Of a stretch of DNA of 50,708 nt, positions 34,356 to 42,989 are shown piece after piece. Numbering within the stretch: position 1 is the first letter of the stretch; every line of letters starts with the position of its first letter. A model generated the notes under the pieces. It was not told where the DNA came from, ran no database searches, and saw nothing but the letters and a program-made list of their open reading frames with translations. This DNA comes from Flavobacteriales bacterium (GTDB lineage Bacteria; Bacteroidota; Bacteroidia; Flavobacteriales_G; Salibacteraceae): positions 1 to 50,708 of the forward strand of contig JAGQYO010000022.1 in assembly GCA_020435995.1 (NCBI GenBank). Direction: 5' to 3'. Position numbers and translations under genes: made by a program.

Positions 34356-35617
34356 AAAGACGGGACACCATTCACCTTTGGCTAACCATTGTTTTAGCTT
34401 TCCTCATGCCTGTATATCAGAAGTGGGTTCCTATGGTAATGGTACTAATTGCGGTGAATTGGCTCGCGGGAGGAAAACGCGCATTTCGCTTCTCGACAAA
34501 ACCCAACATAGGTGCTTTAATCTGCATGGCGGTGTTTTACATAATTCACGTTTTGGGCATGATGTGGACTTCCAACACGGGGTTTGGAACTTTTGATTTG
34601 CAAGTAAAACTCCCCATGTTGTTGTTTCCTATTATCTATTTGTCCTTCGATTTTTTTTCAAGAGAAGATCTACACAAGGTTTTTTGGGGTTTTATTTTCG
34701 GTTCGCTAGTCGCTATTTGTATTGGAATTGGAAACGCTGTATTTGTGTACAATACAGGTGAAAGTCCCATGCTGGATTTTTATAGCGAAAAAATAAGTCC
34801 AGTGTTGCACATCGGTTACTTTGCTATGTATCTAAATATGGCGTTGGTGCTTACTTTATACATGATTTTGGCTAGCGAAAAAAGGTTTTACACGGTTAAG
34901 AATGCCACGTTGATATTGTTATCCATGATTTTTGCAATTGCTATTTTCTTAAGCACTTCTCGGAATCAATTTGCGGTGATGGCACTTATTATTCTTCTGT
35001 TATTTATTTATGGTGTAGTGAGATACAGAAAATGGTTGATAGGGGTGTTGGCCTTACTTGTAGTCTGGATTGGGATAAGTTTTATGTTTAAGGATATTGG
35101 TGCACGCGAATCCGATGTTCATGGATTTCAAGAAGTGGCCGACTTGGTGAAAAACGAAGGTAAGGTGGACAAAAAGGCGTTTGAAAGCACTTCTGTACGC
35201 GTGCTTATATGGAATTCAGCTTGGACGCTTATCAAAGAAAACCCAATTTTGGGTGTGGGCACAGGAGATATAAAAGATGAATTGATTCGATTGTATACCG
35301 AAAACCAATATGAGGTATTAATAGAAAAAAGGTATAATTCACATAACCAATACCTTCAGTCTTGGGCAGCTCTTGGACCATTTGCACTTCTTAGTTTACT
35401 TGGTAGTTTGGGTTTTGGAATGTGGGTATCTTTTAAAAATAACAACTTCGTTTATGGCCTTTTTACATTGATTATGGGAGTTGCTTGTGTAACCGAAAGT
35501 TCTTTGGAAGTGCAGGCTGGCGTAGTGTTTTATGCATTTTTTTTAAGCCTATTTGCCATAGGCACACAGAATGGCGCGTTTTATAACTCTTATGAAACCG
35601 ACACAGAATTTGATTAA
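34352..35617 (+). CDS. O-antigen ligase/Wzy-like membrane protein
   Basis: A 421-residue polytopic inner-membrane protein with about 10-11 predicted helices. The Wzy_C/WaaL-type core is recognisable: FLSTSRNQFAVMAL, then a large external loop of about 85 residues containing TSVRVLIWNSAWTLI, NPILGVGTGD and YNSHNQYLQSWAALG, whose His is the conserved family residue, followed by the last helices. Members either ligate O-antigen to lipid A core or polymerise repeat units; I cannot tell which. Start is the ATG at 34352 in the ATGA overlap with the glycosyltransferase; the upstream frame extension lies inside that gene. Confidence 0.85.
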   Translation: MKRRDTIHLWLTIVLAFLMPVYQKWVPMVMVLIAVNWLAGGKRAFRFSTKPNIGALICMAVFYIIHVLGMMWTSNTGFGTFDLQVKLPMLLFPIIYLSFDFFSREDLHKVFWGFIFGSLVAICIGIGNAVFVYNTGESPMLDFYSEKISPVLHIGYFAMYLNMALVLTLYMILASEKRFYTVKNATLILLSMIFAIAIFLSTSRNQFAVMALIILLLFIYGVVRYRKWLIGVLALLVVWIGISFMFKDIGARESDVHGFQEVADLVKNEGKVDKKAFESTSVRVLIWNSAWTLIKENPILGVGTGDIKDELIRLYTENQYEVLIEKRYNSHNQYLQSWAALGPFALLSLLGSLGFGMWVSFKNNNFVYGLFTLIMGVACVTESSLEVQAGVVFYAFFLSLFAIGTQNGAFYNSYETDTEFD

Positions 35618-35635
35618 AGAGCAGCTTTATCGATA

Positions 35636-35655
35636 GTTCACTATTGACAGTGAAC
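35636..35655. other. Small inverted repeat between convergent genes
   Basis: GTTCACT and AGTGAAC form a 7-bp stem with a 6-base loop across the stop codon of the minus-strand TPR gene, 19 bases after the O-antigen-ligase-like stop. There is no T tract, so it is at most a weak terminator or an RNA-stabilising hairpin. Confidence 0.3.
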
Positions 35656-36405
35656 GGGAATTAGTTCTTTAACGGCAGGGCTGTTATCTCCAAGTTCCTT
35701 GGCCTTTTTTAAATCTGCACATCCATCTTCTATTTTACCTAAGTTGATCAGAATGACCCCCCGATTCGCATAAGCCATTGTATGCTTTGGATCAAGGTTT
35801 AGCACCCTTGTATAATCGGCTAAAGCGTCATTAAATTCCTGCATTTCGGAATTGATTAATGCTCTGTGAAACAAGGCTTTAATATTATTGGGGTCCACGG
35901 CCAAAAGGCGGTTGTAAACTTGCTCTTCTTTACCTATTTCATCTTCTTTGATATAAATCCGAGCAAGGTGATCGTACAATTCAGTTTTTTCTGGAAACTG
36001 ATTAATTGCACGCTCCAATTCCATTTTGGCGGACTCGTAATCGCCTAAATAAAAGGAACAAAATGGAGCGTAATAGGAGCTTTCTAAAATTTCGGGATCT
36101 GATTTCTGCAACAAAGCAAAAGACTCTTTCGCATCTTTATACATTTTTAGGTTGAAATAAGCTAAGGCTAAATTGAAACGAGCAGTGGCATAATCTGGCT
36201 TGTATTCAAGCGATTTTTTAAAATCTTGAATTGCCGCATCGTATTCCCCAGTTTGAAATTTTGCGGCACCTGCTGTGTTGTATTCAATATGCTCTTGGCC
36301 AGGTAAAATTCGCACTTCTTCTTCTTGAGAAAAAAGTACGCCACAGAAGGTTACAAATAAAAAAATTGCGCATAATTGTTGACCAAGATAGGTGTTTATG
36401 ATCAT
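35641..36405 (-). CDS. Secreted TPR protein
   Basis: A 254-residue exported protein. A signal peptide (MIINTYLGQQLCAIFLFVTF) ends near VLFSQEE. The remainder is about six tandem TPR units: YNTAGAAKFQTGEYDAAIQD, FNLALAYFNLKMYKDAKESF, CSFYLGDYESAKMELERAIN, YDHLARIYIKEDEIGKEEQV, FHRALINSEMQEFNDALADY and YANRGVILINLGKIEDGCAD. It is probably a periplasmic protein-interaction scaffold. The reading frame is open to 36630, but that overlaps the divergent accC gene and lacks a signal; the ATG at 36405 is the sensible start. It stands alone, convergent with the polysaccharide pair. Confidence 0.85.
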   Translation of the reverse strand: MIINTYLGQQLCAIFLFVTFCGVLFSQEEEVRILPGQEHIEYNTAGAAKFQTGEYDAAIQDFKKSLEYKPDYATARFNLALAYFNLKMYKDAKESFALLQKSDPEILESSYYAPFCSFYLGDYESAKMELERAINQFPEKTELYDHLARIYIKEDEIGKEEQVYNRLLAVDPNNIKALFHRALINSEMQEFNDALADYTRVLNLDPKHTMAYANRGVILINLGKIEDGCADLKKAKELGDNSPAVKELIPVHCQ

Positions 36406-36417
36406 CTTAATTTGTCT

Positions 36418-36425
36418 TAGTTTTG
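36418..36425 (+). promoter_or_regulatory. Bacteroidota -7 element before accC
   Basis: TAGTTTTG fits TAnnTTTG; the predicted leader to the ATG at 36471 is about 38 bases. It lies just upstream of the divergent TPR gene start. No strong -33 element. Confidence 0.4.
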
Positions 36426-36470
36426 ACTTTCTCAATAGACAGCGAAGATATCCATTTGAATTAAAAGAAA

Positions 36471-37952
36471 ATGAAAAAAATACTGGTAGCCAATAGAGGA
36501 GAAATTGCATTAAGGGTGATGAAAACATGTAAGCGACTGGGAATAAATACCGTTGCGGTTTATTCTGAAGCTGATTGGGATGCTCCTTTTGTGTATTTTG
36601 CTGACGAAGCGATTTGCCTTGGTCCACCACCTTCTAATAAGTCATATTTATTGATGGATAAGATCATTCAGGAGGCTTTAAAACTCGGAGTTGAAGGAAT
36701 TCATCCAGGCTATGGATTTTTAAGTGAAAATGCCGAATTTTCTCAGAAAGTAACTGATGCTGGGATGACATTTATAGGCCCAGAACCAGAAGCAATTCGC
36801 GTGATGGGCAATAAGCTAGCAGCCAAGGAAGCAGTAAAAAAATATAACATTCCCTTGATTCCTGGAACCGAAGGGGCAGTTAGTGATCTAGAAGAAGCGA
36901 AGAAAGTTGCTGTTGAAATTGGTTTTCCAATATTGATAAAAGCCTCAGCTGGCGGTGGGGGAAAAGGTATGCGAACCGTTCACGAAGAATCGGAACTAAG
37001 TGAGCAACTTCAAATGGCCATGGGAGAAGCCAAAAGCGCATTTGGTGATGGCTCTGTTTTTATTGAGCGTTATGTGACTTCGCCACGTCATATAGAATTT
37101 CAAGTGCTTGCGGACACCCACGGAAATGTGGTTCATTTATTCGAGCGTGAATGTTCCATACAGCGCCGTCATCAAAAAGTGATTGAAGAAGCGCCCTCGG
37201 CTGTGCTAACCCCTGATTTGCGAGCCGAAATGGGATTGTGTGCCGTTAATGTTGCCAAAGCATGCAACTATAGGGGAGCTGGAACAGTGGAATTTATACT
37301 GGAAAACGACAAAGATTTTTTCTTTCTAGAAATGAACACTCGGCTTCAAGTAGAACATCCTGTAACGGAAGAAATTACTGGGTTGGACTTGGTGGAGCAA
37401 CAAATAAAAGTAGCTCGGGGAGAGAAGTTGGCATTTGAACAATCGGATTTAAAAATAAATGGACATGCTCTTGAAGTTAGGGTTTATGCCGAAGATCCTC
37501 AAAATGGATTTTTACCTGACATAGGAAAGCTGGTGAAGTACAAGCAGCCAACTGGTGAAGGGGTTCGAGTTGATGACGGATTTGAACAAGGAATGAATAT
37601 CCCAATCTATTATGACCCGATGATTTCGAAGCTGATAACGCATGGCAAAGATCGGAGAGAGGCCATTTCTCGAATGGTACAGGCAATAGATAATTATAAA
37701 GTAGAGGGGGTGAAAACAACACTTCCTTTTTGCAAATTTGCCATCCAGCACAAGGCCTTTGTGTCAGGTGCTTTTAACACACATTTTGTTGAGTTGTATT
37801 TTAAGCCAGAATATTTAGATCATTTTGACGAAAAAGAAGAAGAAATGGCAGCTATTTTAGTTGGCAAATTATTTGAGATGAAGGAAAATGAAGCCAAAAT
37901 GGTTCAAACAGATCATTCAGCTTCAGATTGGAAAAGAAACAGATTAATTTAA
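36471..37952 (+). CDS. accC: Biotin carboxylase subunit of an acyl-CoA carboxylase
   Basis: A 493-residue cytoplasmic ATP-grasp enzyme that carboxylates the biotin of a carrier protein using bicarbonate and ATP. Signature regions are KKILVANRGEIALRVM (2-17), GIHPGYGFLSENAEF, the glycine-rich ATP loop KASAGGGGKGMR (157-168), RHIEFQVLADTHGNVVHL, RECSIQRRHQKVIEEAPS and EMNTRLQVEHPVTEEITG (about 290-307). It is about 45 residues longer than E. coli AccC and ends without a biotin-carrier domain, so the carrier and the carboxyltransferase must be encoded elsewhere. It could serve acetyl- or propionyl-CoA carboxylase; the length is more like the acyl/propionyl type. The next gene starts 16 bases on. 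Confidence 0.93.
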   Translation: MKKILVANRGEIALRVMKTCKRLGINTVAVYSEADWDAPFVYFADEAICLGPPPSNKSYLLMDKIIQEALKLGVEGIHPGYGFLSENAEFSQKVTDAGMTFIGPEPEAIRVMGNKLAAKEAVKKYNIPLIPGTEGAVSDLEEAKKVAVEIGFPILIKASAGGGGKGMRTVHEESELSEQLQMAMGEAKSAFGDGSVFIERYVTSPRHIEFQVLADTHGNVVHLFERECSIQRRHQKVIEEAPSAVLTPDLRAEMGLCAVNVAKACNYRGAGTVEFILENDKDFFFLEMNTRLQVEHPVTEEITGLDLVEQQIKVARGEKLAFEQSDLKINGHALEVRVYAEDPQNGFLPDIGKLVKYKQPTGEGVRVDDGFEQGMNIPIYYDPMISKLITHGKDRREAISRMVQAIDNYKVEGVKTTLPFCKFAIQHKAFVSGAFNTHFVELYFKPEYLDHFDEKEEEMAAILVGKLFEMKENEAKMVQTDHSASDWKRNRLI

Positions 37953-37968
37953 ACTAAAATTATTTTTT

Positions 37969-38712
37969 ATGGCTCTTATTGAAAGATCCTCAAATCCGGC
38001 ATTTAGCGACAAAATTTTTGACAAGGCCATGGCCGGCACCTGGGACGAGAAAATGACAGTACAAGGCACTGTCAATAAGTCACTTATTTTATTTGTTACC
38101 ATGCTCGTTCCTGCTCTATACGTATGGAATTTATACTATTCTGGTACGAGTACCACTGGGCTCATGCTCCTTGGTGGCATTGGTGGTTTTATTGCCGCCT
38201 TGGTTACTATTTTTAAACCAACTTCAGCAGCCATCAGCGCACCTATCTATGCTGCCCTAGAAGGCTTGTTTTTAGGTGGAATTTCTGCCATGTTCGAATC
38301 GAGTTATCCAGGTATAGTCATGCAGGCTGTTGGGCTAACCTTCGGAACTATGTTCGTTATGTTGTTTGGGTACCGAAGTGGATTAATTAAAGTTACAGAG
38401 AAATTTAAAGCAGGCGTGTTTGCCGCAACTGGTGCAGTTGCATTTGTGTACTTCTTGAGTTTTATCTTTAGTATGTTTGGAGGTAGCATGCCAATGATTC
38501 ACGAAGGCGGGCTTATGGGTATTGGCTTTAGCCTAGTTGTAATTGTCATAGCAGCATTAAATTTGGTTATGGACTTTGATTTTATCTACAAAAACGCTGT
38601 TACCGGTGCACCTAAATACATGGAGTGGTTTAGTGCATTTGGATTAATGATTACCCTGGTGTGGCTCTACTTGGAGTTTTTACGTCTTTTATCAAAATTG
38701 AATCGCGAATAG
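37969..38712 (+). CDS. Bax inhibitor-1/YccA family membrane protein
   Basis: A 247-residue integral membrane protein with seven predicted helices. The start NPAFSDKIFDKAM, the motif APIYAALEGLFLGGIS, the TFGTMFVMLFGYRSGLIKVT stretch and the conserved late segment VMDFDFIYKNAVTGAPKYME followed by WLYLEFLRLLSKL identify the Bacteroidota branch of the Bax inhibitor-1/YccA family. Eukaryotic and some bacterial relatives behave as pH-sensitive calcium leak channels; the role here is unproven. It follows the biotin carboxylase gene by 16 bases and is probably cotranscribed, without obvious functional link. Confidence 0.93.
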   Translation: MALIERSSNPAFSDKIFDKAMAGTWDEKMTVQGTVNKSLILFVTMLVPALYVWNLYYSGTSTTGLMLLGGIGGFIAALVTIFKPTSAAISAPIYAALEGLFLGGISAMFESSYPGIVMQAVGLTFGTMFVMLFGYRSGLIKVTEKFKAGVFAATGAVAFVYFLSFIFSMFGGSMPMIHEGGLMGIGFSLVVIVIAALNLVMDFDFIYKNAVTGAPKYMEWFSAFGLMITLVWLYLEFLRLLSKLNRE

Positions 38713-38740
38713 GCATAGGTTTTGTAACTTTACCTACGAA

Positions 38741-39355
38741 ATGGTAAAATACCTTGTGATATTTGTTTTGGGATTGAGTTGTTTAGGGCTGCAATCACAA
38801 ATTGAAAATACAGAATCCGCAAATCCATTTGATTATTCAAGTGGATTTGTTGTTCCTGCCCATATCGAAAATGGCGATACCATTCCTACAGTTGGCCTCA
38901 AACCGTACTACATATTTGATTATAGAACCTTTGCGAGTAAAAGCGAGCAGCGAAAATACACGCGCCTTCAATACAATGTAAAAGTGGTTTATCCTTATGC
39001 CAAACTTGCTGGACAGCTCCTCAATAAATATGAACACGAAATGGACACCATCACCGATAAAAAAATCCGAAAACAGTATTATAAAAAAGTAGAGGAGGAG
39101 CTGCTAGCGAAGTACTCAGACGAATTAAAAGAGATGACGATATCTCAAGGTAGGATTTTAATCAAATTGGTGGATAGAGAAACGAACAGAACTTCCTATG
39201 AATTAGTTCATGACTTAAGAAGTGGATTCACTGCATTTTTTTGGCAGGGCTTGGCTAGGTTATTTGGCCACGATTTAAAATCTGAATATCTGGCCGAACA
39301 AGAAGACAAATACATAGAAGAAATTGTACTGGCCATTGAACACGGCCAATATTAA
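38741..39355 (+). CDS. DUF4294 secreted protein
   Basis: A 204-residue exported protein. Signal peptide 1-20 ends CLGLQSQ. The mature part matches DUF4294, a family seen in Bacteroidota: NGDTIPTVGLKPYYIFDY, RKYTRLQYNVKVVYPYAKLA, a charged helical middle (KKIRKQYYKKVEEELLAKYS), MTISQGRILIKLVDRETN and FFWQGLARLFGHDLKSEY. Function unknown; periplasmic location is inferred. TAACTTTA, one base from the -7 consensus, lies 9 bases before the ATG. The gene ends 3 bases from the convergent S4 gene with no visible terminator. Confidence 0.9.
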   Translation: MVKYLVIFVLGLSCLGLQSQIENTESANPFDYSSGFVVPAHIENGDTIPTVGLKPYYIFDYRTFASKSEQRKYTRLQYNVKVVYPYAKLAGQLLNKYEHEMDTITDKKIRKQYYKKVEEELLAKYSDELKEMTISQGRILIKLVDRETNRTSYELVHDLRSGFTAFFWQGLARLFGHDLKSEYLAEQEDKYIEEIVLAIEHGQY

Positions 39356-39358
39356 AGT

Positions 39359-39571
39359 CTATTGCTCGATTTTAATGTTTTGGTTTTTGTAGCCCACCAC
39401 ATCATTCACTCTTAGTTTTCGCCGGATTCGCAGTTCAATTTCACCATTAACAAGCACTAAACCATCGTTGATCATCATTTTGGCTACTCCTCCTGAGTCA
39501 ACACTTCCTGTTATTTTAAGAAGTTTGTTAAGTTCAATATATTCCTTGCCAGAAAGGTGAAACGATTTCAT
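39359..39571 (-). CDS. S4-domain RNA-binding protein (YbcJ-like)
   Basis: A 70-residue protein made of one S4 domain: YIELNKLLKITGSVDSGGVA, KMMINDGLVLVNGEIELRIR, then RKLRVNDVVGYKNQNIKIE. It resembles the short YbcJ/YaaA-type S4 proteins, likely binding structured RNA or the ribosome; the exact target is unknown. It is the last gene of the minus-strand run that begins with dapD, 41 bases after the TerB gene. Confidence 0.9.
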   Translation of the reverse strand: MKSFHLSGKEYIELNKLLKITGSVDSGGVAKMMINDGLVLVNGEIELRIRRKLRVNDVVGYKNQNIKIEQ

Positions 39572-39612
39572 TAACCTACGAAAGGAATGATATGGTGCAC
39601 TTCAAGATAAGT

Positions 39613-40047
39613 TTAACTGTTGGCTTTCATAAAAGCATCAATTCTTTCCACAGCATCATCCTCGTAGAGTTTTTCTACAACCAATGCAATAACCTCCTCA
39701 ACCAACTTAGGCACTAGTGCAGTAGGAAATCCTAAACCAACAGCAAATGCTGAGATCTTAGTTACTTCGGCCTCGTTTTGTACGCCGTCTGCCATTACCA
39801 TACGGCCCAAGTTATAAAGTTGGGTATAACGCTCTTGTTTTGTTGCGGGGGGCGTGAAGTGCATTTTATCAATATTCACGATAATATCGTCAACGTCCTC
39901 TTCAGATAATTCATAACGACGCGCAATACGAAGAAGTAGTTTTCTCTCTGCATCATCAATTACCCCATCTGCTCCTGCTATTCTAACCAAATTTCTAATG
40001 TGGCTTTTGGCCTTTTCTCGGCCTCCCATTGCATCTCCAATCGACAT
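39613..40047 (-). CDS. TerB family protein
   Basis: A 144-residue soluble helical protein of the TerB family. Features are the repeated acidic signature VRIAGADGVIDDAERKLL and GRMVMADGVQNEAEVTKI, which in TerB bind metal, and the helix RYELSEEDVDDIIV. TerB was first named in tellurite-resistance clusters, but there are no other ter genes here (no TerC, TerD or TerZ), so resistance should not be inferred. It is the third TerB-type domain in this window. 60 bases separate it from miaA upstream. Confidence 0.88.
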   Translation of the reverse strand: MSIGDAMGGREKAKSHIRNLVRIAGADGVIDDAERKLLLRIARRYELSEEDVDDIIVNIDKMHFTPPATKQERYTQLYNLGRMVMADGVQNEAEVTKISAFAVGLGFPTALVPKLVEEVIALVVEKLYEDDAVERIDAFMKANS

Positions 40048-40107
40048 ATTCCTCTGTTTTATGTTGCAAAATTAAGTTTTAAGGCCACTAAAAATAGAAA
40101 TTAAAAC

Positions 40108-41016
40108 TTAAAGTGTAATTCTCTTGGCCAGTAAACTTTTTATGTCCTCTATTTGTTGTGGTTGAAACCAATAATAATCATCTCTTCTCCTCAGCCAGGT
40201 GAGTTGTCTTTTTGCATAGCGACGGCTATTTCTTTTAATTAATTCAACGGCTTCGCCAAGCGTAATCTCATTGTTTAAGAAAGAAAATAACTCCTGGTAA
40301 CCAACTGTTTGTAGTGGTTTTAGCGGCTCATATTCCCTTAGGGATTTAACCTCTTCGAGCAGGCCACTTGCCATCATAATATCTACTCTTTCGTTGATTT
40401 TTCGATACAATTCTTGCCGGTCGCTGTTTAAGGCAATTCGAATCACATCAAAATCTCTTTGTTTCGGTTGCTGGCTAAGTTGCTCTGAATATGGTCTACC
40501 TGTTACCTTACAAATCTCGAGCGCTCTTATAACCCGTTGCGGATTTTGCGTATCTACCGATTTGGCAAAAACTGGATCTAGTTTTTGTAGCTCCTCTACC
40601 AGTTCATTCAAGCGGCCTTCAACAACTTTTTGAGATAGTTCGGTACGCAAGGCTAAATTCTCGGGAGGAAGTTCATCAAATCCTTCGCAAATAGCGTCTA
40701 TAAAAAGGCCCGACCCGCCACAAAGTATAACTTGACTATGCTTTTCGAAAAGATGATTCAACAAATCAATTCCTTCTTTTTCGTATCGTCCAGCATTTAC
40801 AGGATCGGAAACAGAATGTGAGTTGATAAAATGGTGCTTAACTTGGCTTAGTTCAGCAGCCGTTGGCTTGGCGGTGCCAATGTTTAACTCGCGATAAAAT
40901 TGTCTTGAATCGGCACTTACAATTTCAGTGTTTAACCATTGAGCTAGTTCAATGGACAGTGCAGTTTTACCAACTGCAGTTGGCCCTGCAACAACAATGA
41001 GGCGTGCTTTGCTCAA
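40108..41016 (-). CDS. miaA: tRNA dimethylallyltransferase
   Basis: Cytoplasmic enzyme that adds a dimethylallyl group to N6 of A37 in tRNAs reading UNN codons. 302 residues, normal length. P-loop GPTAVGKTALSIELA near 11-25, EIVSADSRQFYRELNIGTAK, VKHHFINS, GGSGLFIDAI, QNPQRVIRALEI, and the late TVGYQELF and RNSRRYAKRQLTWLRR. The start is TTG at 41016, within a TTGA overlap with the stop of the upstream gene, so translation is probably coupled. The frame has no better start upstream that would avoid deep overlap. Confidence 0.97.
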   Translation of the reverse strand: MSKARLIVVAGPTAVGKTALSIELAQWLNTEIVSADSRQFYRELNIGTAKPTAAELSQVKHHFINSHSVSDPVNAGRYEKEGIDLLNHLFEKHSQVILCGGSGLFIDAICEGFDELPPENLALRTELSQKVVEGRLNELVEELQKLDPVFAKSVDTQNPQRVIRALEICKVTGRPYSEQLSQQPKQRDFDVIRIALNSDRQELYRKINERVDIMMASGLLEEVKSLREYEPLKPLQTVGYQELFSFLNNEITLGEAVELIKRNSRRYAKRQLTWLRRRDDYYWFQPQQIEDIKSLLAKRITL

Positions 41017-41543
41017 TTTGGAGAATACTCATCAAAATCCAAGTCCGAATAATCTTCGGGGTTGTAGCCGTCCTCGTAACTATCGCCTCCATCCTCATCA
41101 GAATCGTCTCCCGAAAAATCAACGGGTTCTTTATCCATTTGGTGAGGGGCTTCCCCGACCTCTAAAACTAATTGAGGATACTCAATTCCTTTTTGTTCAG
41201 GCTGAATATCTATTACTTCTAAATAAAAACACCACATCAAATAGAAGTCGAATACGTAGAGCATTTTTTCGCCCTTTCGTTCCAATTTTTCTTCTATTTT
41301 GATATCCGACATGGTCGGCATTTTCTTAGGTCCAAATTCTTCCTGTATGTCCATTAGGGGAATTTCTTCACCCTTATCCCAATTGTCGTTTGTTTCATAG
41401 AACGAAGCCATTTCGTGTGGCTGCCATCCAAAAGCCTGAAGAATAACAAAGTGTAAATCCTCAAAGTTGGATTCGCCTTGAACTTCAATGTCTCGGAATA
41501 CGTCTTTTTCCGTATCTAATAAAACCCTTAGCTTGTAAATCAT
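41013..41543 (-). CDS. pRiA4b ORF-3-like protein
   Basis: A 176-residue acidic protein. The family pattern is visible: VFRDIEVQGESNFEDLHFVI, LQAFGWQPHEMASFYE, a KMPTMSDIKIEEKLERKGE stretch, and MLYVFDFYLMWCFYLEVIDI. The last 40 residues are a disordered Asp/Glu/Tyr-rich tail (SGDDSDEDGGDSYEDG). The family is named after a plasmid ORF, but here it sits in a conserved core-gene run and shows no mobile context. Start ATG at 41543; the frame extends three codons to TTG at 41552. Its TGA overlaps the miaA TTG. Function unknown. Confidence 0.85.
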   Translation of the reverse strand: MIYKLRVLLDTEKDVFRDIEVQGESNFEDLHFVILQAFGWQPHEMASFYETNDNWDKGEEIPLMDIQEEFGPKKMPTMSDIKIEEKLERKGEKMLYVFDFYLMWCFYLEVIDIQPEQKGIEYPQLVLEVGEAPHQMDKEPVDFSGDDSDEDGGDSYEDGYNPEDYSDLDFDEYSPN

Positions 41544-41578
41544 AGCGTGCAAAATTAGAAATAGTTAGTGGTTAATGC

Positions 41579-42970
41579 CTACAAGTCGAGCTGAACAACA
41601 AATCCCGCTGAAATCCAACCATAATTGGCCAATACTGTGGCAGGTTTTCCGTTCAAAAGCACTTGTTTTTCGCCAGGTGAAAAATTGTAATTGTACATAA
41701 GACATACGCCATAAAGTGTATTTTCTGCTAAGAATGGCAGCGGAAACGATAAAATAGCGCCAGCTTCGCCATGAAACACAAGGCCCATCGCCAAGTAGGG
41801 CGGAACTGACAAATCACTTCCCGCATAATAACTTTCCTTCTTAAATGCCGCATTCAGTCCCACTTTAGGATTCAACTGAAGTTTGGGGCGTTCTTTTAAA
41901 AACTGTACGTAAGCTCCTAATTCTGTTTGTGAATAATGTCCGTTTACAGCAGGATAGCTATCCAAATGATCGGCATCGTAAGCACCATAGAAATGCTGGA
42001 AGGAAAACCGCAGATGATCGTTCCATAGCTTGGTGTCGTTCCAGTGGTACTTGTTGTAAAAGTCCAATCCTTGAGCAAAGGCTCCAAATTCTAAAATTAC
42101 ATCAGCTTTTTGAAAGGGTTTTCGCTCGGTTTTGTTTTGGATATAAAGTGCAAGACCCCCCACCGAATAATCGCTTTGTAGGTATGCATTCCAAAAAAGT
42201 CGAGTTCCGCCTACACGCCGGTTAAAGCCAAATCCAAACCCAGATTCCTTTGCCGCGAGTTTATTCATAACTAATTGACCCGTAAGGTCTTCGGTGTATC
42301 GGTAAAACATTTCTATGGTGAGTTTAGAAAGATGATAGGAGTAACTTCCTATGGCAAATCTCGCATCCAACATCAATTGGTAGTTTGGAGCGTAAACGAC
42401 TTTCATGGATGGCGAAAAGGCATAAAACATTTTTTCGCGTCCGCCCATTCTAATAGGATCGGTAAACATTTGAAAACCAGTTAGGGCAAAGGTTTTGCTT
42501 AAGTTAGCATAGGGTAAAATCACGGATGGAACACCGAGTAAAGTATGGGTAGACTCCTGAAATTTTTGTCCTCCTAGATTTCCAGAGACTACCAACCCGC
42601 CTAATATTCCAGCATTGAACCATCCACCTTTGCTCCTGAGCAAGTTGTAATAACCTTCTAACCAAAGCTCGTCCAACCTAGAACCTTGTGTTGAATCTTC
42701 GTAATTTTTGTTGGTGATCAATGAATAGTTTGAGCGAACGCCATAGTGGCTGCTTTGATCAAAAATGAGGTAAATGCCAAAGGTTCGCCCATCATCATTA
42801 ATCCTAGCAAATCCGCCACCCCAACTGTCATTTATAGCACCGCCTTCAATATCCCATGTTGGTTTAATGATGGGAGGAAAGGAATCTAATTTTTGAGCAT
42901 TTAATGTAGCGCATCCAAAAAAACTAACGGCCACCAAAAGGCAAGCTAAAAAAGTAGATTGGATTTTCAC
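41579..42970 (-). CDS. Predicted outer-membrane beta-barrel protein
   Basis: A 463-residue exported protein whose signal peptide (KIQSTFLACLLVAVSFFG) ends CATLNAQ. The mature part consists of alternating amphipathic strands with aromatic ends and Gly/Asn turns, for example RTFGIYLIFDQSSHYGVRS, FNAGILGGLVVSGN and ANYGWISAGFVVQLDL at the C-terminus, with the final hydrophobic strand expected of barrels. No named family is recognised; it could be a lipid A deacylase-like or transporter-like barrel. The start is GTG at 42970; an earlier TTG at 43012 lies inside the upstream gene and would bury the signal. Part of the minus-strand run with the CCA enzyme. Confidence 0.7.
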   Translation of the reverse strand: MKIQSTFLACLLVAVSFFGCATLNAQKLDSFPPIIKPTWDIEGGAINDSWGGGFARINDDGRTFGIYLIFDQSSHYGVRSNYSLITNKNYEDSTQGSRLDELWLEGYYNLLRSKGGWFNAGILGGLVVSGNLGGQKFQESTHTLLGVPSVILPYANLSKTFALTGFQMFTDPIRMGGREKMFYAFSPSMKVVYAPNYQLMLDARFAIGSYSYHLSKLTIEMFYRYTEDLTGQLVMNKLAAKESGFGFGFNRRVGGTRLFWNAYLQSDYSVGGLALYIQNKTERKPFQKADVILEFGAFAQGLDFYNKYHWNDTKLWNDHLRFSFQHFYGAYDADHLDSYPAVNGHYSQTELGAYVQFLKERPKLQLNPKVGLNAAFKKESYYAGSDLSVPPYLAMGLVFHGEAGAILSFPLPFLAENTLYGVCLMYNYNFSPGEKQVLLNGKPATVLANYGWISAGFVVQLDL

Positions 42971-42989
42971 CGCTAACTCTATGAATAAG

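Noticed and set aside
39613-40047. Tellurite-resistance locus
   Set aside because: Only a TerB domain is present; TerC/D/Z are missing.
41013-41543. Mobile-element gene (by its family name)
   Set aside because: No inverted repeats, transposase or plasmid genes nearby; it lies in a housekeeping run.
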